DNA of 64,000 nt. It comes from Plectrocnemia conspersa. Taxonomy: Eukaryota; Arthropoda; Insecta; Trichoptera; Polycentropodidae. The stretch's first letter is position 1. The number at the start of each line of letters is the position of its first letter. The position numbers were made by a program, and so were the translations under genes. Below, one piece after another: positions 30,601 to 44,280 of the stretch. The DNA lies in assembly GCA_009617715.1 (NCBI GenBank), contig VTFK01000027.1:620001-684000 (forward strand), in the 5' to 3' direction. Below the pieces are notes generated by a model. That model made no database searches and was not told the DNA's origin. It was given only the letters and a program-made list of their open reading frames with translations.

Positions 30601-32534
30601 TTAAATGTAATAAAGTTGGTGTTCTTTATATGAAAATATTCATTAGAGCGTGAGCGTTTAACGCCCAAGGGAAATTTCAACTCTGCATTTAACTTAAAAG
30701 TGAAGAAGTGTTACATTAATGACTGTCAAAAGGCGAAACTATGCGACAGTTCCGTTTTCACTAATATATAGTTTGACTAATTATTAAGCTTGATTTTTAT
30801 ACTATTTATATAATTAATTTAATTGCGTATTTAACTTGATAAAAATGGTATGATTTATGAACTTTTTATTGGAGCTTTAATTAAAAATAAAGCCATAAAT
30901 TATATACTCCAGAGAATAGTTTTAATTACTTTGATTCTCACATAAATAATATTTAAAAAATACTAGACTTTTCTCTGGGATTCGGTTTGGTGAAAGTTTT
31001 AATTAGCTTTAAGATCCTTCTAATTGATATTGTGTTTGGTATTAAAACTTTCACTATATTATAGCTCTCATTCAACTGTAGACTAACTATAAGCCTTATT
31101 TTTTTAATAAGAAACACGATTTTAATATGTATATATACATTTTATTATTTAATTAAAATAAGTCTTAGAATTAACTATTAATTTTCAGATCTAAACAACC
31201 TACGTTTATTAACTAACGAAGAGAACGTGACATTTTAGTCACATTTATTACTCTTTTTAAGCAAAAAAAATGGTATAATGAATAATGTTCTCTAGAAATA
31301 AGAGCTCGGGACTTACAACGTCGACCCTCACAATGAAGGATATATTAATTGCGCAAAAAACAGTTTCAAGGACCTCTTCTTCAGGGGAATAACCTGCTAT
31401 GTTAATTCAAGGATATTCTTGACTTAAGCTCAAGCTAAAAAAACTGCGATAATATTATTGGTAACTTACTAATCAGCAACTAATTAATTAAAAAATAAAC
31501 CACTACCTTTATAATAACTTAGTACTCGAAGAGTATTACGGTTCACGTGAAATTTGAATATGCCCGCATCGAACATATTGCTCGAAAATGCAAATTAGTT
31601 ATTAATCGAATATTAATTATTAACTCGATATCAAAGTCTCGTTCGATGTGTTCAAAGCTAGTTTACAAGTTGCACAACGCACCAATTAACCATTGCAGTA
31701 CCGTTGTCGAATTCCAATAATAATTTAAATTGATCTGTTCGACCTCCTTTCACTCGGGATTAAAGCTACACAAGGCTCGTAATGAAATAGTTTACGGTCT
31801 CGTTTTATTGCGATTGTTGTTAGAATTTATGCGCGACCTACGACCTGTCTAAAAGAGTTTGCGTTTTTGATCGCAAAACTTTTTAAGGCTTTCACGCCAC
31901 AAAAACGTGATCCAAGAGGTGGGGGCGTCGGAAAAATGTTGTCAACTTTTTAAAGTTGGATAACCGGTTTTTATTTTCTTTTAGACGATTTTAGTTCAGA
32001 ATAATTTTATAAAACCAATAATAAAATATATATTGTCTTTAAATTTTCTTCTTTTTATACTAAGTTTGTCATTCTGTTTGTCAATCTCAGTGATACGATT
32101 AAGTGTCACATATTAAGCAATCAGCCATTGGTGGGCCCCATTCTCCTCTGTCCCTGTCAACTGTCCTTCAGTTGGGAACTCCGATTGTTCTCGCGTCCCT
32201 GTCTATGCCATCGTCATATAATATGTACATATGTAAAATATATGTAAAACGCTGAAAACTCGAGGCAAGACATTAAGATTTTTCAAAATATGAACATGTA
32301 ATGGTTTTAACCATCTACACAATACACTAACTAAGATAAATTAATACTACCACGTTTGTAAAGTAGGGTCTAAGAATGAAACAGATATAAGGAATAAGCA
32401 ATTGTTATTATTTACCATCCGCCCCAAGAAATTAATCATTCATAAGTACCATAAGGAAAAACCACTCTTTGTTTGAATAGACCATGCGTCTTACTTGGCG
32501 CAAAATATAGTAATTTCTATCCCTTTGTTAACAA
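27630..32534. other. gene-free region upstream of unc-13, part 2
   Basis: AT-rich DNA. The 29080-29440 stretch is less AT-rich and carries three overlapping chance frames on the minus strand with no family similarity. Nothing else is supportable. Confidence 0.5.
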
Positions 32535-32765
32535 ATTTCATGGATGTATCCAAGAAGCGATACGATTGACCCACCAACGTCCTTATCTGCAATTCACTAG
32601 AGTTGTGTCGAACCAGAAATATAAAATATGTGACTTTTGCTCACAGAGAGGCAGACGGACAGATGGAAGAAGCACTAGAGCACTAGACACATTAGCAGAT
32701 CAACCGACAATAATGCTATTCGACACTCCAGCGAAGTCTCTACGACTTTCAAGACCAGTTATTTC
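32535..32765 (-). repeat. old repeat family B, copy 1
   Basis: This aligns with 43551-43838 over most of its length (shared ttcatgg, aagcgat, gaaatataaa, cacattagc, gcgaagtctc/gcgaagactc and caagaccag). Its copy at 43551 lies next to a minus-strand Jockey-like RT relic, so it may be the 3' part of the same element. The 106-codon plus-strand frame across it is not shared by the other copy. Confidence 0.6.
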
Positions 32766-35700
32766 AACTTTAACAGCCGATGGTGGCATATAAATTATAA
32801 ATGATAAAATAGTAAATGATAAATGCTTATAAAATAAACTGACCAGCTTTTCTGACGTCTATTTTAGCTGCATCCACACACTTTCGGCTTTATGATTTTA
32901 AAACCGAAATTGTAGACTTGTAAATTTACCATTATTTTTTTTTAATTTTGAGCAAACGTAGTTTTTAAACCTAAAATACCTAATTTTATTAAAAGAAGCT
33001 AACGATATCAAAGATCGGTGGACGAGGCGCCGCCAGTCGTCGTCTTCCCCTCGAGTTAGACCAAATAATGCGTTACCCTATGCCGACGTCACGCCAAAAA
33101 AATTAATTTTACATAGTTCACAATAATTTCAGCTAAATTTTAAAGAAAACATACGAATAAGCACCCATAGTACTAGTATAGATGCGATAAATATAGAAGC
33201 TATACTAAAATATAGCCTAATTTCTCCTTTAAAATCATGTAACAATTTAGGCATTATCTAAAAAAAATATACAAACTAAGAAATCATTACCGCAATTATA
33301 CAAATAAATGAGTATAGATTCACATTCGTAACATACTCTTAAATAAGCTAAACGAACTTAGAAATACTATTGTATATACTATATACATATATATATATTG
33401 TATCAAGGAAAACCAATAGTTTTAAAATGACTCTTAATTGCATTGCTAGCATAAATCAAAGCACCTGCTAGACAACAAAGCTGACGGGTAAAGATCGCTG
33501 GGTTGACCAAAGCTCATTAAGCTGAATAATGTAATAAGGGATGCCAGTGAATTCAAAGTTTTCAAATAGATGAGTCTGGCCCAAGACTTACAATCATGCA
33601 AGTCTTGCGCTTAAATTTTATTTTGCGATCAACCGGTTAGAATGCATAGAGGATGGGATGAAAGTTTTATCCCCATCATTCTCCGCCCCTGCATCTTCTT
33701 CCGACGGATGCTCAGGCACTTCCTATATTGACGGCAATCGGGGCTCGGTTATTGCGGCGACGTCAAGCGTGATGTATATGGAGATTGAGGGTAATTAAAT
33801 GCTGATGTATGGACGCGGCCGAGACCGTAAAATATTTCATGCGGAGGGTTAACGCAGATTAAAAGCATACGTAATTTTGAACAAACCCTGCGCATGTGTG
33901 TGCGCGCGTATTTGTATGCGCGCGAGTAAAATTTATGCGCGTGTGTGTTTATTAATATACATGGATGCGTTAAAACGTATGATTTTAATTATGAATGTGT
34001 GTTTTTGATGATTAAGCATTTACATAATGCGTAGAAGGTTAACGACGATTCAAAAGGATCAAGTATGGTGAAAAGCTTTATGCGATAAAACAACTATTTC
34101 AGCAGAATATTCGTACTCGTGAAACATGATGTGTAGATATCTGTATTATAATATCTAAAACGTTTGCTGCATTGTAATAATTGTATCAGCTGTGGTGCCT
34201 CACGATAGTGAGGGACCGACCGACCGTTTGTGTGGTTTTAAAATATATAAAATAAAACATCATGCTGTAATGTTTTTTGCAAAGTAATTTTTAACAATAC
34301 ATATAGTATATATTATGTGTCGGAAAAAAGTATATTTTTACATGTAGGTAACTATAATAAATGGGTAGTACAATTTATTTTAATAAAATGTGAAAAATGC
34401 TACATTGTAGGCATATTCTTGATATATTCTTTAACATTATATATCTAAACTTAATAATAAATAAATTAAGTATATATTTATAAAGCACTGCGAGCTATTT
34501 TTAAGAGCATACAGTTAATTTTATTCGCTGATTTATGATTAATTAATTAGTTTGATTTTATCAATAAAATACCTAAGTGATGTATTGTGATATTTGTATC
34601 AATCATATTTTTTTTAAATTTCCAAAATGGGAATGGGTTATTCAAAGAAAAAAATCAAAACATTGCTGGTCCTAATTAAAATGATATTTTTATCTAAATA
34701 ATAGTCGAATTTTGTAAGATACCCATTCATTTTAACTAAATATGTTTGGTCTGACTTTATTATATTTATTTTCTATTAGAAATCCCTTGTCAAAAATTAT
34801 TTAAAAAAATAAAAATGCATGTTTAACAGGATCACGTCTTATTAACTGTTTTGTAGGTGTCTAATATATATTTAAGTATGGTTGCCGAGCTAAACAAATT
34901 TTCACAAATTTGTTCTAATATAATAAATTTAGTCACGATTAAGGAAAACACTTTAAAACAATAATTGTTTCATTCAAAATTATACCTATCGGTAACATAA
35001 GTAAATCGCTTGAGGTTTAAATCTAGTACTCGCAATTAAAAATTATATTATTTTTAGAGAGGTTAAAAATACGTTTTACGTTTAAATAATTTAATACGCA
35101 TACCGGGCTAGTAAATATATTTACACAAACAGCATTGCGTACGTTTCACGTCACGTACATACGCCGCGTATTCGTTTATTCGTAAAATTTAGTGCGAAAG
35201 CTCAACCCAGATAAAGTCGTTGTTTTCTGTAATAATTGAAATTCATATATCGTCCCAATGCGAAATATCGAGAACGCATATTAAACGAGAAAGCACATAA
35301 TAAACGGGGTCGAGCTTTTAAGCTCAGCCTTCGGCGTCAAATGCATAGTGCGTGCATTGCATGCATTACTGAGAGTAAAATATATTTTATGACACATAAA
35401 AAAGGTTTAAAGATTTAATGGGGGGTAAGAACTTCTTGTAGTTTAATCGCCTGTGAATAAAAGCATATTTCAAGCAACCCATGATACAATGTGTACCAAC
35501 TACTTAGTCATATTTTAAACAATTTAACATGTAAATTGTCTAACTTATTATTTACTAACCTTACATAAATAATAAAAAAACTGTGTGCCTCTGTATTAGA
35601 TTGATTGAATTTTTTTAATAGTAGGATCTTATATATTTAACAGATTCTCCACAGTGGTGAAATTTTTATTAATTCATTTACATAAAGTGGTAACTTATTT

Positions 35701-38700
35701 TTAGAAAGTTTAAATTGTAATATATGTATTAAAATGGTGAGAGATAAGTGGAACTACTATTTTTTTCCTAAGAAATAACCAATTTACATTTAAAGCTGTT
35801 AAAAAAAAAATGTTCAGTGTAGATGATAATCAAAAGCTCACATTTGAAAAATAAATTTTAAACTGTGACATGTCTTGCTATAACTATAAAATAGGGATGA
35901 ATTTATGAAATAATAGATACAAAGGATCTTAATAACAAAATCAATTAAAAATAATTGCTGTATAAAATAAAATTATTATATACTTTTTCGTTCACATTAT
36001 TACAAAGTGTAGTGTAATGTTCGCAAAGCTCAAAAATCAAGATATTTATAGAAGTATATTATCATAACCCAGCAATTTTATCTTCCACATTATAACCCTC
36101 ATCTGACACATATTAAGTTATTTAATCCGCTATCTTGAGAAGGATCTTCGTGGAAATTTTTTATTAAGATTCAGCTTCATCCCACGAATTTTTTCCTTCC
36201 TTTTATATGTACATAAACATATCATACTTCTTTGTGCTCGAATCGAGCGAGCTTTCGCTTTAATTTTTAATGCGCCGATAAACTGTAAATAAAACATAAT
36301 ACGACCCGACATATGTAAATTTTGATTTTATTTGGGTTAATAGGGCGAAAGGGTCCGACGTTGAATCTTGCTTTATACAGCCGTTAAAAAAGTCATTAGC
36401 CCTTATAATTTCCACTGTATTTTTCGATAAAATTTAAGATGCCTTTAAACTATATTTTTTAAATGGGCGTTGGGCGTGGCGATTGTGCCATTTAATTCAG
36501 GAAAATATTAATTAAAGTAATAAATTGTATAGATAAGAGTTTAATTAAACAATAGAGTTTATAAATCTTAAGCATTACCCTGCATATTGTTACAAATGGC
36601 TATTAAACTGATTTCATGTAAAACGAACATAAAATCATATCACGAGAAGCTAGAATGACCACCTACGTTCCCCACGTCCTTTCAAAGTAACTCAGTTAAC
36701 CCTTATCATATTAACACTAACTTGTCGTATCCAATATGAGAGAGAGCTTTTATCCACTTTATTATTCATTCTATATTAAATATTTATGTTTACATTAATA
36801 ATGAAACAAATATTCAAGATGTAATAAATTTAATATGATACCGTTATTTATTCTTAATATTTTATTAGTCAATCAAATTTGATATATGTATATAAGTTTT
36901 AGAGATTTTTTATTTACACTAATATTTATTTTAAGAGCATAATTCCACACGACTCATTATTACTTTTAATTATCATTTCAATCAATTAGGGTTTCATAGC
37001 TTTTCTTACCTTTATAAAATAATTTAGCGATGTTATTGAATAAAGGCAATCTGGGTATGGATTTAATATGTTAATGCAAAAGTTTGGACGTAATTTTGCA
37101 ATGCCAATAAAAAGTGCATTAATGCATTGCTTTACTTTGTAAACCCTTAAAAGCAATCAAAACGTATATAATGTTTACGGTAGAGATAAACATAAACTTC
37201 GACAGACTTAATGGTGTATTTAAAATTCATTGACTGATAAACCAAGAAACAGGCAGCCTATGAAAGCAGACTTCATTGTAATAAATAATGCTGACCCACG
37301 TTAAAACATCATTTAAATCACGAGGGAATGTGGTTTTAAAGTATGATGTTTGGATTTATCATCAATGAAATATACAGGTAACAAAAAAAAATACTTAAAA
37401 GATAAAAAGTCTGACTAAATAATTTGATTTAATGTTAATTTTAAATAATAGCCATCATTTAGAATTGCCTTCCAAAAGACCATTTTAAATTTAAAGGGTT
37501 TGACTATTAAAACAATAAGTAACAACTCTCAACAAAATTTAAGATAAATGATTGATTTGCTGTCAAACACTCTTAGCTCATTTTAGTTATCGTTTATTCA
37601 GGTATTTACGATTCTACTTTCAATATAAAAGTATACGAATAACTTGAATTTAATTATTGGGAACATGGCATTTAATTAACAGATAACATTGCGACTAACA
37701 TATTAATTGACTGAAATAGTTGTTTAAATCAACTATTCAATTTAAGTAATATATTTGTGTTTGATATTCTAAAATTTATTAAACTTGATATTCTTACTAT
37801 AGACTAATGACTTTTGAATTAAATTATCATATACTAAATATTGAAAATCACTAAATTACACTACTATTATTTAAATCATAGAGATGTCAAATTTGAACCA
37901 TTTATTTAAATTCCAAATCTTAACAAGAATCGAACATGCAACTATGGCGTGTCGTACGCTTTACTTTTCAACAATAATCACCATTATTCATACGCAAAAA
38001 ATCGTAATATAATTTTACGATAGTTTCATGAAGTTGATTTTCGCATTTTTGCACAATTTTCGTCGCATTCTTATTCATAAGGGTTTTCAAAAAACAATTT
38101 GCGACATCTGTCTCGGTGGCCGCTCCCGCAATTACATAGAGGACGTCTTGCGTTTCAAAACATTCAGTCCATTTTACGCTTTCATCCACCTGCCATGTCC
38201 GAAACATACTCATAAAGCGATTTATATACAAAAGGGAAGTCCTTAGGGTCAACTGAACGCGACCTTTGCTCGGCCCTAAAAAAATACGTAAATTTTTATA
38301 TAATACGCGGGACACTTCGTTTATACGTATACATATTTTAATCCTTTCATCCCTTTGCGCCAGCAGTGCATTAAGTTTAGATTTATTTTATTAGGTAGTG
38401 ATATTAGCTAATGCTTTGTACACACAATGGAATTGCTCTGACCCTCAAAAATATATTGACATATATAAACATTTTATATGTCAGATTTTTTTGAGCGCAA
38501 AGTACATTCAACAAAAGAGCCCTTTTATGCTTTGAAAAAAAAATGCAACATTGTCCTTTCGTTATTTTGCTTATACGTAACTAATGGATCTTTTATTCTG
38601 TATTTTTTCCCCGAAAAAGTGACGCTACATAGAAGAGAGAACGACAAGCGTTCTCTGACAGAATGGTACACTCGTTTTAAAAAAAGTACTGGATGCTATT

Positions 38701-40518
38701 GCTTTTGCTTTATATAAAATACAGCTTAAAATAAAAGCGTTTATTATATTTTTTTTAGTATTATCATGAACTGACTATTTTGTTTAAATAAACTAACGAA
38801 GAACATATTATATTTTTTCTTTAAATACTTACGATTGTATTAGACCAAAAACTACCGAGAAGATGATTGATAAATTACCTTAGGCTAGAGGATTTTTAAA
38901 AAATAATGTCTAATAAATCTAAAAATACAATAAATAAATACTTATTTTATAGAATAGAACACTACATAATCTCAAAATAACGCACTGCGCAGACTCATTA
39001 TTTTGTTCAAAGAAAATAGCAAAACATCTCTAAATTTCACGCGACAAAATGGACCTTAATGTAATTAAAATTTAATTATGCTTGCAACCCATTAGTCTAA
39101 AAAATTACCGACTTACATTCTTATACTAATATTTATATTTAAATTACTTTTGTATAATTTTATTTATATTAAATAGACCGCAGTATTTAAAAGTTTAGTC
39201 ATCTATTCTATAACATGGATTAACCCAATAGCTATGTGTAATTTTCTCGATTCTACGATTTCGATTTGTTATCAAAGTAAATAGTTATGTTTAGATGTAC
39301 GTACGTACATATATTGGGGATTAAACGAAAATAATATGACAAACTTTGCCATTCAACTCGCATGATCAACATTACCCATCTACATAGCGACGTTTATTGA
39401 GCACACAAGCCGAGTTTGCAGCTGTGGGATTTAGAAGCAATTTCTGCGAGATTCAAAGTTAAACAGTCAGGAATATAAAAGGAAACAGGAGCGAGCTATT
39501 ACAGTGTGACACGAAGTCGGGCACTGTGCAAAATATGAAATAAATCCCCCCAAGAATATTTATTATACGATATTTTGCGAGAAAAACTCTCCGCGTAATG
39601 TAAACAGTTTTTTATACATATGATATTTTGTAATATAATACATTATACACATGGCAGATATATGTGTTGCTCGACAGGAGCGTTTACGAAAATATTTATG
39701 ATGATGTGTGACGTGATTAAAAACTGATAATAAAATTCAAAACCAGTGATTTGGGACCTCTGTTATAATATTAAATATCTATAAAAATATTAATAATATT
39801 TATTACAATAAAAAAGCATTTTATACAACTATTATAGATAGCTATCATTTTATAATAGTTTCCATTATAAGTGCCATATTTCACATAAAACTATCCTCTA
39901 GAAACTTTTTTGGACATTACTAGATTTATTATGTTTCCGCCTCTCAGGTTATAGATTTTTTGAAAATAGAACGTATCTAATACCTTTCTTTACACTTTAT
40001 GCGAAAGGTTTAAATAAGTATTATATATATACACATATAAGTATATATGTATGTTCTTTAAGTCCAGTAAATATTATTTTATCTATAAACAAAACTATTG
40101 AGGTGATTAAACGCAAATATTTTTTTAACCCATTGATAACACTAAATTTTTATTAGATACCATAACAAGTAATACATATATATTTAATTTTTGATTTGAT
40201 AATTTATTTATGCAGCAACTAACTATTTTCCAAACAATTAGATTATAGTTATTTGTCTACTAAGTACACAGTTATATATGAAACAAACTTTTATAATACT
40301 TCTATGAGCTTGTAAAAATATTATTTTGATCTATTTAATCAACATTATAAATCCAGATTTTTAGATTTTTTTTTAAGGCAATTTATTTTAAGATTGATTG
40401 ATAATGTTTTTAAAACATATTATTTATTGATTTTAATGTATTTAATGAGCCTAAGAACGAGTTTCTAAATTTCAACATTTTTTTAACAATTTCAACATTT
40501 CAGTAACGTTTTAACCAC
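32766..40518. other. gene-free region upstream of unc-13, part 3
   Basis: AT-rich with short islands at 33000-33110 and 33640-33960; the second ends in an alternating purine-pyrimidine tract. A 115-codon minus frame at 37968-38315 has no recognised domain. No RNA gene or exon could be supported. Confidence 0.5.
33891..33948. repeat. alternating purine-pyrimidine (Z-DNA-prone) tract
   Basis: 33891-33910 is a 20-bp perfect alternation of pyrimidine and purine (cgcatgtgtgtgcgcgcgta). Further gcgcgc and gtgtgt runs continue to 33948. It is rich in CpG within an AT-rich region. Confidence 0.75.
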
Positions 40519-40613
40519 TTGTGCTTGGCAAGCTTGTTGAGAAGCTGGACAGTTCGTGCAAGAGAAAAGTACGCGCTGACATTTTGGACGCAACGGTAAG
40601 AATAAGGGAAGCG
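40519..40613. repeat. old repeat family C, copy 2
   Basis: This is the second copy of the 95-bp repeat at 27531-27629, in the same orientation. A 70-codon plus frame covers it but is not open in the first copy. Confidence 0.6.
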
Positions 40614-43550
40614 ATCGCGACTATCAAGCCTAAAGCCGCCATACATGGACAAGTTGTCAACAACGAATTTAACATTTCGCACAGTAAAAACAGATTAATA
40701 AACAAACTTCGTAATTGTCTGGTTAAGAATTAAGACGGAAATTTTAAACAAACATTTTGTTAACACAAAATTGCTACAGTTAACTTGACATGTATCGAAT
40801 ATATTTTTTGTGCTGCTTATTTTTATTTTTATTTTTTTAACTGAAATATATTTACTATTTTAAAGCATTTTCTTACAATATAGTACTTTAAAGTATGTTT
40901 ATAATTTATCGGTTTAATAGTTGATACGGAAACATACGCTTCTGTTCATTGGCCGTTGGTTTTCGCTTTAAACAACTACAATGTGGCGATGACAGGTGAA
41001 AATATACTGTTCCCGTAACCTCCATTTTATATTTATACAACATATATATAAGCATTCACAAACACACAATTGGGAAACAGGCGGTCCGTGGCAAAAAATC
41101 CGAAACGAGAAAAAAGTATACTCGCTGGATTGAATCAACGATGAAAATTAAACGTGTAAAGCAACTTTGTAAATTAATAATATAAAGTTTTATATAATAG
41201 TAAGCGATGCGAAATGCGCTAAATAAACTGTAGACGAAGTTTCACGGCATCTCTTGAGCAAAGATTAATCGAAGCTTTAATTACAGCCATTCATATTGTG
41301 GACGAAAGTTAAATTTTAATATTGTTATATTATAAAACTTATTAATGTTTTGTTTGGACGAACAAGATGATATTAAGCTGTGATACTTAAAGTTTTAAGG
41401 TCGTTACACGAATAAAGAAAATTTGATGACCTCTAGAAAATAATGAAAAGCAGTATAGGTCCTTTTCATATATTTAATTTCTGTTCAAAGTATTAAACAA
41501 CATGCGCTTTCATAATGTCAGCTTTAAGCTTGGCAATATAGCCTCGCGGTCCAGTAATGTCTGAACATTTGCACGGTGGCCATTAAGTTCCATTTATCGC
41601 CACCTCAAAAGCTTATAAAGACAGTATCGGTTCAGTAATGTGACAGTATCTAAAGTATTGTAAATTATATACAGCAATACTTTGAAAAAAAAATATATAG
41701 CTTTTATTAGTATATTTCCTTATTTATATATAATATAATATTATACATTTTTTAGTAAAAATAAAAATCATATACTGAAGAATATTATAAAAATAACATT
41801 TTTCATATATCACGTCGTAGACGCCCCGAATGCATAAGATATTCACGATGCCTTATATATTCATATAGCTTTTTATATAGACACAATATAAATACATTAC
41901 GTATACGTATACACGTAAATACGTAAGGTCTGTTGGTCTGGAAACGAGAAAATCCAAAATTTACGGTCATAGAATGTGTGGGGTCTAATAGAAAATATAC
42001 GTAAGGGTTTCGCGATAGACATTGTCCCACCAGTTTTAGTGCATACTTTACCATCTAAACACACAAGTATGCTCGTACGTATGCGGGCGTGATAAAAGTG
42101 CATTTTAAGCTGGCAATTTTGGGCCGTAATGTACCACACTATATAGACTTCTAAGCCGATTTATCTTCGTGCCGAGCGGGAAATTTCAAAGACGTGTCTA
42201 TATACTGTTAGAACTAAATATATCCTGTCTAAGTATGATAGCAATATGCTAAACTATTTATATCAATAAAAAATAAGTTTTCAGTCTGCATTACATACTT
42301 TAGCTGTATCCGTTAATACATCGCAACATTTTTTTTTTTTTATTTGAAAAAGCACATTATAATGTCAAAATTGTTGCTGTTTTTAAGATATATCACAGTT
42401 TATGTAAAAAGTAGATCATTATCTGAATTATTTTCATTGGTTTATCATATATTTAGAGTTTTATAAGATTGATACAATATTTCTTAGCTAAACTCACTAA
42501 GATAAGACTTGCTTTTATAAATGGCGCTTCACCGAGACAATGCCATTTAACTGATACTATTTTAAACAGAAGATTATATTATAATAATTAGAGGATAATT
42601 TAAATGCGCAATATACAAAATAATTGTTCCGTAAAACGAATCGTTTGTGCATTACTTTTGGACGATCAGGTGCGAGCGAGCATTGGTCAACACAGTGAAC
42701 TACTTATAAATAATAATTATAATATAAAGCAACGTATCTTTTTACTTTTACATAAATGAACAAACAATTTGTTTTATGGAACAAAGTATTTATTTAAATG
42801 CACAAATCGCACCCTTATACAATACTTACAGTTCACACATTAGCTGTTTTACAATCGTACGTAATTATACGTAAAACAATAAATTATTTCTGTGCGATAA
42901 ATAAATTCGCAAATTATAAGTAAAATAAATTTTTGCATTAGGATATTTTTACACCAGCTTTATAAATTTATATTGTAAGAACTATTTTTATATATCGATC
43001 ATAAGGTGTAAAACTATATTTGTAAATCGATTAGTTCTCTAATCTAAGAACGTTGATTACACAACACTTATTCATATTTACACAAAGACGTTTAAATAAG
43101 GAGTAATTGGACCTTCATGTTTTTCGTTAAAATAAATTCGCTATTATAATACCTATTTAATTGCATATTTTATCGTTATATGAATTGAGAGAGTTGCTAT
43201 AAACACTATTTAATCGTTATATGACTAACATAGTTCTAAATTAGGGTTTCATAAAACAATATGGTTCTGAAATAAAAAAAAATTGTGGGGTTCCAACTAC
43301 CTGAACAATTAACTAGGAGGTCAATTTAACTACTATTTATAGCAAAAAAAAAAAATACTAACTCGTCTCGAAAGTAAGGCTTTAACAATAAAAAAGAATT
43401 TGGAACGTTAACAATGAAAAATAACTTATTAACTATAAACATTTTACGGACCATATATTATTACATCCGTCTTGAGACATTACTTACTCCTAATCACTCA
43501 AACGTACCAAAAAAACGTTTTTGTGTGAAAATAATACGTCACGTAAAAAA
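40614..43550. other. gene-free region upstream of unc-13, part 4
   Basis: AT-rich DNA with no recognisable gene. 41800-42140 holds overlapping minus-strand frames without family similarity. Confidence 0.5.
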
Positions 43551-43838
43551 AATTCATGGGTGTTTTCAAAAAGCGATGCAATTGGCCAACGAACATCCCC
43601 ATCTGCGAATCGCAAAGCTGTCTCATACAAGAAATATAAATAAATGACCCTTGGTCACAGAGGGACAGATGAGCAGGCAAAGAGAGAGAGAGAAATGTAG
43701 GTGGGGTAAGATGACCGAGACTCAACCCAAGGAGTCCTGGCACGAGGCACATTAGCGGATAGTTCAGCATCATCACGAGATCATGACAGATATATCGCCA
43801 ACACTTCAGCGAAGACTCTCCGATTTTCAAGACCAGCT
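43551..43838 (-). repeat. old repeat family B, copy 2
   Basis: This is the partner of 32535-32765. It includes a short (AG)6 run at 43681-43692 absent from the other copy. It lies just downstream, in minus orientation, of the RT relic at 43850-44280. Confidence 0.6.
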
Positions 43839-43849
43839 ACAATAAATAT

Positions 43850-44280
43850 TCCGAGTTATTAATTGCCGCATTTGTATCGTTAATAAAGATCAAAAGAGCA
43901 GAGGACTCAGATTGGATCTGTGTGGTACTCCAGAATGAGTAAAATATCCATCGTGTCTCACATATTGGTGGCGGTGACTTAAGTATCTCGAAATAAAGAT
44001 CACAAGACCATTCGAAAAACTATATATCATAGGTATAGACTACATCGACCTGGATTTTAGAATCAAGGGATTTTGCCACCGTCTTCGAAATGCACAAGAG
44101 GTTAGTGACTGAACGTGGAACGACGCGGATGAAATCCGTGTTATTGGTCTACTAGCGCTTCCGACAGTTATTGTGGAGATACATTTGTTAAGAATAATAT
44201 CAAACAAATCATCAAGACACACATTTAATTTAATGACTGACTTGAAAAATTTTAAATTACATTTAGACCTTTTCCCCATT
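43850..44280 (-). pseudogene. Jockey-like non-LTR reverse-transcriptase relic
   Basis: Minus-strand frames, broken by stops and frameshifts, show consecutive RT blocks: HGFHPRRSTF, TNLLCISKTVAKSLDSKIQV then DVVYT, FSNGLVIFISRYLSHRHQYV, and SGVPHRSNLSPLLF followed after a one-base shift by LFINDTNAA. These correspond to the HGFR-RST, QVDVIYTDFSKAFD, SYL, GVPQGS-LGPLLF and FIND motifs of Jockey-clade elements. The catalytic YADD region further downstream is missing, replaced by repeat family B. Confidence 0.8.

Noticed and set aside
32473..32793. 106-codon plus frame
   Set aside because: It lies over repeat family B, and the frame is broken in the other copy at 43551.
37968..38315. 115-codon minus frame
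   Set aside because: No recognisable domain, no clear splice sites, and an overlapping antisense frame. It is probably chance.
43498..43830. 110-codon minus frame
   Set aside because: It lies over repeat family B copy 2, includes an (AG)n-derived Ser/Leu run, and is not open in the partner copy.
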